DNA of 9,120 bases from Chloroflexota bacterium (lineage in GTDB: Bacteria > Chloroflexota > Dormibacteria > Aeolococcales > Aeolococcaceae), in NCBI GenBank assembly GCA_005889515.1, contig VBHE01000230.1, positions 1 to 9,120 of the forward strand. Reading direction: 5' to 3'. The notes under the pieces are model-generated. The model saw only the letters and a program-made list of their open reading frames with translations. It had not been told where the DNA came from and did not search any database. The translations under genes were made by a program, and so were the position numbers. Each line of letters begins with the position of its first letter. Positions within the stretch are counted from its first letter, which is position 1. Shown piece by piece: positions 1 to 5,776 of the stretch.

Positions 1-959
1 ATCCCCACGAGGTCGCAGGCGCCGGAGGCGAGGACCTGCTCGGCCTGCACCGGGTCCTTGATCCGTCCCACCCCGATCACCGGGAGGTCGGTGACCTCGC
101 GCAGCGCCGCCGAGGCGAAGAGCTGGTACCCGGGAGGGACGTGCATCGAGCCCTCGACCATGTAGAGGGAGTGGGTCGCGGTGCCGATCGAGGTGTTGAA
201 GTAGTCGACGAGCCCGTCGGCGTCGAGCAGCCGGGCGGTCTCGAGGGCGTGGGTGAGGGTGAGGCCGCCGTCGATGAACTCGTCGGCGGGGATGCGCACC
301 CCCATCGTCCAGTCCCGCCCCACCGCGTCGCGGATCGCCTCGAGGATCTCCCGCACCAGCCGGGCGCGCCGCTCGGTGGTGCCGCCGTAGGCGTCGTCGC
401 GGCGGTTCGACGCCGGGGAGAGGAACTGGCGGAGCATCGAGCTGTGCGAGGCCTGGAGCTCGACCCCGTCGAAGCCGCCCTCGCGACAGTGCACCGCGAC
501 CCGCGCATAGCTGCGCACCACCTCGTCGATCTCCGCCTGGCCCATCTCCATGGGGACCTCGCGGAAGAGGGGGTCGGCGATCGGCGACGGCGCCCAGAGC
601 GGGAGCCGGGTGTACGTCGAGGCCGCCTGGCCGCCGTTGTGGTTGATCTGGGCGAGCACCGGGGTGCCGTGCCGGTGGAGAGTGTCGGTGAGCCGCCGGT
701 AGCCGTCGATCACGCGCTCGTCGAAGGCCTTGATCAGCCGCTCGTAGGGATGGTCGGTGGGGTGCACCGACTGCTCCTCGGTGATGATCAGCCCCACCCC
801 GCCCGCGGCTCGCTCCTCGTAGTAGGCGATGAGCCGCCGCCCGACCCGGTTGTCCTCGGCGAGGTTGGTGAGGTGGGCGCTGAAGACGATGCGGTTGGGG
901 ACGACGGTCGACCCGAGCCGCAGCGGGGAGAAGAGGTAGGGGAACTGGGGGTGCCGGAT
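1..959 (-). CDS. FadH/OYE-family NADH:flavin oxidoreductase, C-terminus cut by window edge
   Basis: FMN-binding TIM-barrel flavoenzyme of the old yellow enzyme/2,4-dienoyl-CoA reductase/TMADH group; 319 residues are visible. Seen: the N-terminal LFSPLRLG (residues 9-16) and PNRIVFSAHLTNL (21-33), the QINHNGGQ core (104-111), the APSP loop (124-127), HSSMLRQFLSPASNRRDDAYGG-type active-site segment (172-193), and ACDLVG at the cut, where the FMN phosphate strand begins. It is a clear paralogue of the gene at 1331-3325. The usual catalytic Tyr is Ser174. The window ends before any 4Fe-4S motif, so a short stand-alone OYE and a long FadH-type enzyme are both possible. Start: the ATC at 959-957 follows GGAGGA at ideal spacing and gives a normal N-terminus. 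The first in-frame ATG is at 1031-1029, but its 24-residue extension has several A/T-ending codons and no family resemblance. The neighbouring mycofactocin-type SDR makes a mycofactocin-system FadH/OYE assignment plausible (inference). Confidence 0.88.
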   Translation of the reverse strand, partial: MRHPQFPYLFSPLRLGSTVVPNRIVFSAHLTNLAEDNRVGRRLIAYYEERAAGGVGLIITEEQSVHPTDHPYERLIKAFDERVIDGYRRLTDTLHRHGTPVLAQINHNGGQAASTYTRLPLWAPSPIADPLFREVPMEMGQAEIDEVVRSYARVAVHCREGGFDGVELQASHSSMLRQFLSPASNRRDDAYGGTTERRARLVREILEAIRDAVGRDWTMGVRIPADEFIDGGLTLTHALETARLLDADGLVDYFNTSIGTATHSLYMVEGSMHVPPGYQLFASAALREVTDLPVIGVGRIKDPVQAEQVLASGACDLVG

Positions 960-965
960 GCGCCG

Positions 966-971
966 TCCTCC
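966..971 (-). promoter_or_regulatory. Shine-Dalgarno GGAGGA for the left-edge oxidoreductase
   Basis: On the minus strand GGAGGA lies with 7 bases between GGAGG and the ATC at 959-957, which is optimal spacing. No ATG, GTG or TTG stands at that distance in the oxidoreductase frame, so this site is the main argument for the non-standard start. The GTG at 973 is in another frame. Confidence 0.5.
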
Positions 972-1083
972 ACGTCTCCAGATGGGGTGGACTATGCGGC
1001 AAGACGATGGGGCGAGGCGGCCGGCGGCCATCCACCACACCCGACTCTTCACGCCCCCTTCATCGAGGCTTTCGACGCTACCC

Positions 1084-1129
1084 CTTGGACAGCTTCCGAT
1101 TCCCGACATCGGACTGCGGGTTGTCCAGG
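1084..1129. repeat. Nested inverted repeat (two-tier stem)
   Basis: Outer arms 1084-1091 (CTTGGACA) and 1122-1129 (TGTCCAGG) pair over 8 positions with one T-G wobble. Inside them TCCGAT (1095-1100) pairs perfectly with ATCGGA (1108-1113) around a 7-base loop. This could be an RNA structure in the leader of the left-edge gene, a cruciform, or a protein site. The pairing is seen directly; the role is unknown. Confidence 0.5.
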
Positions 1130-1158
1130 TATTCCACAGGTTTTTCCACTCATCCCCA
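1121..1158 (-). repeat. Cluster of DnaA-box-like 9-mers
   Basis: Read on the minus strand, four 9-mers in the same orientation resemble TGTGGATAA: TGGGGATGA (1158-1150, 7 of 9), AGTGGAAAA (1150-1142, 7 of 9), TGTGGAATA (1138-1130, 7 of 9) and CCTGGACAA (1129-1121, 6 of 9). None is perfect. No replication gene is in the window, so this could be a DnaA-regulated or DnaA-titrating site, or chance. Confidence 0.3.
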
Positions 1159-1181
1159 GGCAGGACACCCACAGTCCTGGG
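1155..1181. repeat. Hairpin with alternative stems
   Basis: CAGGAC (1161-1166) pairs with GTCCTG (1174-1179) around a 7-base loop. Alternatively CCCAGG (1155-1160) pairs with CCTGGG (1176-1181). The two pairings are mutually exclusive. No run of T follows on either strand, so it is not a typical intrinsic terminator. Confidence 0.4.
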
Positions 1182-1252
1182 CAGCATGCCCACGCACGAG
1201 CCCCCGCGCCGGACTGCCGCCGCCATGGGCAGGGGCATGGGCAAGCGCCAAT

Positions 1253-1267
1253 CTTTCGATTCGAAAG
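1253..1267. promoter_or_regulatory. Perfect 15-base palindrome, operator candidate
   Basis: CTTTCGA-T-TCGAAAG is a perfect inverted repeat with 7-base arms and a 1-base centre, in an AT-richer patch about 65 bases beyond the stop of the oxidoreductase gene and about 290 bases upstream of the left-edge gene. Such symmetry suits a dimeric regulator site, but no regulator here is obviously matched to it; the operator candidate at 6615-6655 has a different half-site. Confidence 0.4.
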
Positions 1268-1330
1268 GCGGTGCGCACCTGCCTTATGCATCTTGGGCGG
1301 CAGCCTCGAACCCGTCCCGCGGGGGACGGC

Positions 1331-3325
1331 TCAGAGCAGTCGGCCGGTGCGGTTGCCCTCGAGGACGGCGTGGAGGACGCGCCGCGGGGCGACGCAGTCG
1401 CCGGCGCGGTGGAGCTCTGCGACCCGCCCGCGGAGGGCGCGGTGGAGGGCGTCGTCGGCGAGCTCGTGGTCGGCGACCACCACCGCGCCGACGGCCTCGA
1501 GCCGCCGGGTTCGGTCGCCGAAGCGCTCGCGCAGGATCAGCTCGCCGGGGCCGGCACCCACCACCACCACCTGGGGGACCATCTCGATGCCCAGCGCGGC
1601 GGCGCGCCGGTACCAGGGCGAGAACTCGCCGGTGAGACCGAGACGGCTGGAGACGAAGGCGTCCTCGCTCACCATCACCACCGGCCGTCCGGCGGCGGCG
1701 GCGGCCTCGGCGGCGTCGATCGCCGGGTAGCCACCCTCGCGGTCGACGACGACGACCAGGCCGTCCCCGGGGAGGACGCCGCGGAGCGCGTCGCGGACCT
1801 CGACGACCGCGGCGCCGGCCGCCGCCTCCGGGCCCTCGACCGGGCGCCGTCGGGCGCCGGTCGCGACCACCACGGCCTCGGCGCCGGCGTCGAGCACGCT
1901 CTCGGCGGTCGCCTCGACGCCGAGCCGCACCTCGACGCCGAGCTCCTCGAGGCGGGCGGCGAGCCAGGAGCCGACCTCGCCCATCGGAGCCCGGAGCGGG
2001 GCGGTGGCGACGAGGCGGGGGGTGCCACCGAGCGACGGCCCACGCTCGACCAGGGTGACCCGGTGGCCGCGCATCGCCGCCAGCCGGGCCGCCTCCATCC
2101 CCGCCGGGCCGCCGCCGATGACGAGCACCCGGCGCTGCCGGGTCGCCGGCGGGAGGACGGGGAAGTCCGCCTCGTGGCCCGCCGCGGGGTTGTGGATGCA
2201 GCTGACCACGGCGTTCTGAGCGGTCCGCACCACGCAGTCCTGGTTGCAGCGGATGCAGGGGCGCACCGCGTCGGCCCGCCCCTCGCGGAGCCGGGCGACG
2301 AGGTCGGGGTCGGCGATGAGCGCCCGGGTCATCTCCACCGCGTCGGCCGCCTCGGACGCGACCGCTGCGGCGGCGACGGCGGGATCGACGAGGCTGCCGG
2401 TGGCGAGGACGGGGACGCCGCCGCTCACCGCGCGCACCGCCCGGGCGACCTCGACCGCGTAGCCCGGCGGCGTGTGCATTCCCGCCCGGGTGGCGTGGAT
2501 GCTGTAGATGGAGCCGACCACCACGCTGACCCAGTCGACCCCGCCGGGGGCGAGGAGGTGGGCGGCGACGCCGGGAGCCTGCTCCGGGGTGATCCCCGCC
2601 CAGGGCGCGAACTCGTCGGCGCAGAGGCGCAGGCCCACCAGACCGGACGGCCCGACGGCTTCGCGGACCGCGGCGAGGACCTCGCGCAGGAGGCGCGCAC
2701 GGCCCTCCAGGTCTCCCCCGTATCCGTCGCCGCGCCGGTTGGTGAGCGGGGAGAGGAACTGGCGGAGCAGCGAGTGCTGGCCGGCGTTCACCTCGACCCC
2801 GTGGAGCCCGCTCTCGATCGCCAGCCGGGCGCAGCCGGCGAAGCCCTCGACCAGGGCGGTGATGTCCTCGGGCTCCATCACCTTGGGCATCTCCATCGTC
2901 GACGGGTTGGGCACTGCCGAGGGCGCCCACACCGCCTGCCGGCGCGGATGTCCGGAGCCCTGCATCCCGCTGTGGTTGAGCTGGACGCAGAGCAGCGCGC
3001 CGTGGGGTCGCACCGCGTCGGCGATCCGCGCGTAGGCGGGGCCGATGGCGGGGTCGTGGCCGCGGAGCGAGCGGTCGAGGGGGTGGTCGCTGGGGTGGAC
3101 GCACACCTCCTCGATGACGATCAGCCCGGCGCCGCCCCGGGCGCGTCGGGCGTAGTAGGCGGCGTGCGCCTGGCTCGGCAGGCCGTCCCTGCCCAGGTTG
3201 GTGGTGTGGGCGGTGAAGGCGACCCGCGACGGGGCGAGGTGCCCGCCGAGGCGCAGCGGCCCGAGCAGCAGCTCGAGGTCCGGAGCGACCGCCGGCGGCG
3301 CCAGCCCGCCGCCGGGGTCGGTCAC
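1331..3325 (-). CDS. FadH/TMADH-type FMN, 4Fe-4S and FAD oxidoreductase (probable mycofactocin-system FadH/OYE family)
   Basis: A 664-residue multidomain flavoenzyme, the usual size for 2,4-dienoyl-CoA reductase and trimethylamine-dehydrogenase relatives. Domains: FMN TIM barrel (about 15-350) with LLGPLRLG (20-27), QLNHSGMQ (115-122) and HSLLRQFLSPLTNRRGDGYGG-type segment (184-204); a 4Fe-4S motif with Cys357, Cys360, Cys364 and Cys376 (CxxC-x3-C-x11-C); an FAD-binding Rossmann start VLVIGGGPAGMEAARLA (400-416); a nucleotide-binding insert around VVVVDREGGYPAIDAAE (524-540); and a C-terminal AGDCVAPRRVLHAVLEG (641-657). Relatives pass electrons between NAD(P)H, FAD, the cluster and FMN. The TMADH Tyr position is Ser185 and the adjacent His position Gln183, with a His one residue on. 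Start: the GTG at 3325 overlaps the upstream ligase's stop as GTGA, so translation is probably coupled; the Shine-Dalgarno is weak. Cytoplasmic; no signal peptide. The substrate is unknown and the mycofactocin link is inferred from context. Confidence 0.92.
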   Translation of the reverse strand: MTDPGGGLAPPAVAPDLELLLGPLRLGGHLAPSRVAFTAHTTNLGRDGLPSQAHAAYYARRARGGAGLIVIEEVCVHPSDHPLDRSLRGHDPAIGPAYARIADAVRPHGALLCVQLNHSGMQGSGHPRRQAVWAPSAVPNPSTMEMPKVMEPEDITALVEGFAGCARLAIESGLHGVEVNAGQHSLLRQFLSPLTNRRGDGYGGDLEGRARLLREVLAAVREAVGPSGLVGLRLCADEFAPWAGITPEQAPGVAAHLLAPGGVDWVSVVVGSIYSIHATRAGMHTPPGYAVEVARAVRAVSGGVPVLATGSLVDPAVAAAAVASEAADAVEMTRALIADPDLVARLREGRADAVRPCIRCNQDCVVRTAQNAVVSCIHNPAAGHEADFPVLPPATRQRRVLVIGGGPAGMEAARLAAMRGHRVTLVERGPSLGGTPRLVATAPLRAPMGEVGSWLAARLEELGVEVRLGVEATAESVLDAGAEAVVVATGARRRPVEGPEAAAGAAVVEVRDALRGVLPGDGLVVVVDREGGYPAIDAAEAAAAAGRPVVMVSEDAFVSSRLGLTGEFSPWYRRAAALGIEMVPQVVVVGAGPGELILRERFGDRTRRLEAVGAVVVADHELADDALHRALRGRVAELHRAGDCVAPRRVLHAVLEGNRTGRLL

Positions 3326-4917
3326 GCGGTGCGCATCCCCGCCGCGGTCTGCAGCCCCAGCTCCTCGACGGCGGCGTCGCGCATCTTGAACTTCTGGATC
3401 TTGCCGGTGACGGTCATCGGGAACTCGTCGACGAACTTCCAGTAGCGGGGGATCTTGAAGCTGGCGATCTTCCCCCGGCAGTATTCGACGAGCAGCTCGT
3501 CGGTCACCGTCGAGCCCTCGCGGCGCTTGACCCACTGGACGTCGGCGACGTCGGGATGCCCGTAGAGGAACTCCTCGATCTCGCGCGGATACACGTTCTC
3601 TCCGCCGCGGATGATCATGTCCTTGATCCGGCCGACGATGTTCAGGTAGCCGTCCTCGTCCATCGTCGCGAGGTCGCCGGTGTGCATCCAGCGGCCGGCG
3701 TCGATCGCCGCGCTGGTCGCGTCCTCGTTGTTCCAGTAGCCGAGCATCACGTTGTAGCCGCGGGTGCAGAGCTCGCCGCGCTCGCCTCGAGGGACCACCG
3801 CCCCGGTCTCGGGGTCGACGATCTTGATCTCGACGTGGGGATGGATCCGGCCGACGGTGGCGACCCGCTTGTCGAGCGGGTCGTCGGTCGAGCTCTGGGT
3901 CGACACCGGCGAGGTCTCGGTCATGCCGTAGGCGATGGTGACCTCGTGCATGCACATCGCCGACTGCACCCGCTTCATGACCTCGACGGGGCACGGCGAG
4001 CCGGCCATGATCCCGGTGCGCAGCGACGAGAAGTCGAACGCCCCGAACCGCGGGTGGTCGAGCTCGCCGATGAACATCGTCGGCACGCCGTAGAGCGAGG
4101 TGCAGCGCTCGGCCTGGACCGTCTCCATCACCGCCTCGGGGTCGTACGCCTCGCCGGGGATCACCATGACGCTGCCGTGGGTGGTGCAGGCGAGGTTGCC
4201 GAGCACCATGCCGAAGCAGTGGTAGAAGGGCACCGGGATGCAGACCCGGTCGGCCTCGGTGTAGCGCAGCGCCTCGCCGATGAAGTAGCCGTTGTTGAGG
4301 ATGCCGTGGTGCGACAGGGTCGCGCCCTTGGGGAACCCGGTCGTCCCCGACGTGTACTGGATGTTGATCGGGTCGTCGAACTGGAGCGTCGACTCCCGCT
4401 CGGTGAGCCGCTCCTCGGAGACCTGGGAGGAGTCGCGGAGCAGCGCGTCCCAGCCGTCCTCGAGGACGAGCGCCTCGCGGAGCTCGGGGCAGCGGCCGCG
4501 AACCTCGCCGAGCATGCCGACGTAGTCCGCCTGTCGGAAGGCGCGGGCGAGGATGAGGAAGCTCACCCCCGACTGGTTGAGCGCGTACTCGAGCTCGGCG
4601 GTGCGGTACGCCGGGTTGATGTTCACGAGGATGGCGCCGATCCGCGCGGTGGCGTACTGGACGACGACCCACTCGTAGCGGTTGGGGGACCAGATCCCGA
4701 CCCGGTCGCCGCGGCCGACGCCGCGGGCCATGAGCCCCCGGGCCGCCTGCCCGGCCTGCTCCCAGAGCTCGCCGTAGGTGGCGCGATAGCCCTGATGCCG
4801 CACCACGAGCGCCTCGCGATCGGAGAACCGCTGCACGGCGCGGTGGAGGTTCTCGCCGATCGTCTCGCCCAGCAGCGGCACCGGGTGAGCTCCGTGGACG
4901 TACGAGGGCGCTGCCAT
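3322..4917 (-). CDS. AMP-forming fatty acyl-CoA synthetase (ANL superfamily)
   Basis: Activates a carboxylic acid to an acyl-CoA via an acyl-adenylate (family knowledge). 531 residues. Seen: N-terminal PSYVHG (4-9) and PLLGETIGEN (14-23) typical of the medium/long-chain group; P-loop YTSGTTGFPKG (188-198); YGMTETSP (330-337); TGDL (413-416); hinge GRIKDMIIRGGENVYPREIEE (429-449); and C-terminal PMTVTGKIQK with the adenylation Lys506. Odd: after HPDVADVQ (454-461) the text jumps straight to WVKRREG. Relatives have about 15 residues here, roughly VxGVPDxxxGEEVxA, which look deleted in frame. That strand belongs to the mobile C-terminal domain, so activity may be altered. Start ATG 4917 is chosen for its TGAGGAGG and conserved N-terminus; the GTG at 4968 would add 17 unconserved residues. 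First gene of an operon with the downstream oxidoreductase (4-base overlap) and divergent from the SDR. Substrate chain length cannot be read off. Confidence 0.93.
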   Translation of the reverse strand: MAAPSYVHGAHPVPLLGETIGENLHRAVQRFSDREALVVRHQGYRATYGELWEQAGQAARGLMARGVGRGDRVGIWSPNRYEWVVVQYATARIGAILVNINPAYRTAELEYALNQSGVSFLILARAFRQADYVGMLGEVRGRCPELREALVLEDGWDALLRDSSQVSEERLTERESTLQFDDPINIQYTSGTTGFPKGATLSHHGILNNGYFIGEALRYTEADRVCIPVPFYHCFGMVLGNLACTTHGSVMVIPGEAYDPEAVMETVQAERCTSLYGVPTMFIGELDHPRFGAFDFSSLRTGIMAGSPCPVEVMKRVQSAMCMHEVTIAYGMTETSPVSTQSSTDDPLDKRVATVGRIHPHVEIKIVDPETGAVVPRGERGELCTRGYNVMLGYWNNEDATSAAIDAGRWMHTGDLATMDEDGYLNIVGRIKDMIIRGGENVYPREIEEFLYGHPDVADVQWVKRREGSTVTDELLVEYCRGKIASFKIPRYWKFVDEFPMTVTGKIQKFKMRDAAVEELGLQTAAGMRTA

Positions 4918-4926
4918 GTGCTCGAG

Positions 4927-4934
4927 CCTCCTCA
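4927..4934 (-). promoter_or_regulatory. Shine-Dalgarno TGAGGAGG for the acyl-CoA synthetase
   Basis: On the minus strand TGAGGAGG ends 9 bases before the ATG at 4917-4915. It decides this start over the upstream in-frame GTG at 4968, which has no comparable site. Confidence 0.7.
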
Positions 4935-4947
4935 GGGTGATCCCCCC

Positions 4948-4953
4948 TATCGT
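4948..4953 (+). promoter_or_regulatory. Candidate -10 element for a leaderless SDR transcript
   Basis: TATCGT fits the actinobacterial TANNNT pattern and ends exactly 7 bases before the GTG at 4961, as expected when transcription begins at the start codon. No Shine-Dalgarno stands at useful distance before that GTG, which agrees with leaderless translation. No good -35 is visible. Confidence 0.4.
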
Positions 4954-4960
4954 CTCAGGT

Positions 4961-5767
4961 GTGGACACGCTGAGGGCAAGGGTCGCACTGGTGACCGGGG
5001 CCGCCCGGGGCCAGGGCCGGGCACACGCGGTGGCGCTGGCGCGCGCCGGCGCCGACGTGGCGGTCTGCGACCTGGGGCGGACGCTGCCGACGGTGCCCTA
5101 TGCGCTGGGGTCGGTGGCGGAGCTCGGCGAGACCGCCGCCCTGGTGCAGGCGGAGGGGCGGAGGTGCATCTCCTCCGTGGTCGACGTGCGCGACGCCGGC
5201 GCGCTCGCCGAGCTCGTCGAGGAGACCGTCGCCGAGCTCGGGCGGCTCGACATCCTCGTCGCCAACGCCGGGGTGATCAGCTACGGAACGGCGTGGGAGC
5301 TGAGCGAGGCGCAGTGGGACGAGGTCGTCGACGTCAACCTCACCGGGGTGTGGAAGAGCTGCCGGGCGGCGGTGCCGGCGATGCTCGCCGGGGGCGAGGG
5401 CGGCGCCATCGTCATCACCGCCTCGACCGCGTCGGTGAAGGGGCTGGCGGGGATGTCGCACTACGCCGCCGCCAAGCACGGCTGCGTGGGCCTGGCCCGC
5501 TCGCTGGCCCTGGAGCTCGCGCCGCACCGGATCCGGGTGAACTGCGTCGCGCCGGGGGGCGTGCGCACGCCCATGGGCACGAACACCGCGATGCAGCAGC
5601 TGCTGGAGCAGGACCCCGCGCTCGCGGCGAGCCTGACGGCGGCGCTCCCGGTCGACCTCGTCGAGCCCGAGGACGTGAGCGCCGCGGTGGTGTGGCTGTG
5701 CTCGGACGCGGCCCGGCAGGTGACCGGGACGGTGCTGCCGCTCGATGCGGGAACGCTTCTGCGCTGA
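4961..5767 (+). CDS. Mycofactocin-coupled short-chain dehydrogenase/reductase (SDR)
   Basis: Classical SDR of 268 residues that oxidises or reduces an alcohol/carbonyl pair with NAD. Seen: nucleotide-binding TGAARGQG (12-19); Asp37 ending the second strand, as in NAD-preferring enzymes; NAGV (102-105); catalytic Ser155, Tyr168 and Lys172 (YAAAK); and VNCVAPGGVRTPM (193-205). The stretch after strand 2 (about 38-70: VPYALGSVAELGETAALVQAEGRR) is the insert that marks the mycofactocin-coupled subfamily, where carveol-dehydrogenase-like members have YPLGTxxELxxTV...GR. In that subfamily NAD stays bound and electrons pass to mycofactocin (family knowledge). Start: the GTG at 4961 gives the usual short N-terminus and has a -10-like TATCGT 7 bases upstream. 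The ATG at 4916 has a GAGGG at good spacing but would add 15 untypical residues and overlap the ligase start codon. Its stop lies 9 bases from the convergent stop of the next gene. No mycofactocin biosynthesis gene is in the window. Confidence 0.92.
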   Translation: MDTLRARVALVTGAARGQGRAHAVALARAGADVAVCDLGRTLPTVPYALGSVAELGETAALVQAEGRRCISSVVDVRDAGALAELVEETVAELGRLDILVANAGVISYGTAWELSEAQWDEVVDVNLTGVWKSCRAAVPAMLAGGEGGAIVITASTASVKGLAGMSHYAAAKHGCVGLARSLALELAPHRIRVNCVAPGGVRTPMGTNTAMQQLLEQDPALAASLTAALPVDLVEPEDVSAAVVWLCSDAARQVTGTVLPLDAGTLLR

Positions 5768-5776
5768 CCGGTGCGC

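Larger units (their letters stand above)
960..1330. other. Non-coding region between the two oxidoreductase genes, rich in inverted repeats
   Basis: About 370 bases with no convincing gene. It is visibly less GC-rich than its flanks and contains AT-rich patches (for example around 1130-1150 and 1251-1266). It contains a nested inverted repeat (1084-1129), a cluster of DnaA-box-like 9-mers (1121-1158), a small hairpin (1155-1181) and a 15-base palindrome (1253-1267). Both flanking genes read leftwards, so the region is downstream of the ligase/oxidoreductase operon and upstream of the left-edge gene. It should hold the left-edge gene's promoter, but I see no confident -35/-10 pair; TAGCGT on the minus strand near 1080-1075 fits only the loose TANNNT pattern. 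No T-tract follows any hairpin on the minus strand, so no intrinsic terminator is called. Confidence 0.7.

Noticed and set aside
960..1031. Upstream extension of the left-edge oxidoreductase to the ATG at 1031
   Set aside because: The extra 24 residues do not resemble relatives, contain several A/T-ending codons, and lack a clear Shine-Dalgarno. Kept only as an alternative to the ATC start.
1121..1158. Replication origin
   Set aside because: The 9-mers are degenerate and few, and no dnaA, dnaN, gyrB or similar gene is present. Reported only as a box-like cluster.
1250..1270. Rho-independent terminator of the ligase/oxidoreductase operon
   Set aside because: The palindrome is AT-rich with a 1-base centre and no T-run follows it on the minus strand.
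1049..1291. 80-residue cysteine-containing minus-strand frame in the intergenic region
   Set aside because: No Shine-Dalgarno, no family resemblance, and it overlaps inverted repeats. Codon use is unlike the neighbouring genes.
1284..3104. 606-codon minus-strand frame overlapping the oxidoreductase on the same strand
   Set aside because: Arg/Pro-rich low-complexity translation in the wrong frame of a gene with clear domains.
1007..3445. Long plus-strand open frame opposite the 664-residue oxidoreductase
   Set aside because: Composition is the repetitive Gly/Ala/Asp/Arg/His-rich text typical of antisense frames in GC-rich genes. It has no family motifs and spans a real gene boundary.
4918..4968. 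Upstream GTG start for the acyl-CoA synthetase
   Set aside because: Adds 17 unconserved residues; the ATG at 4917 has TGAGGAGG and the conserved PSYVHG N-terminus.
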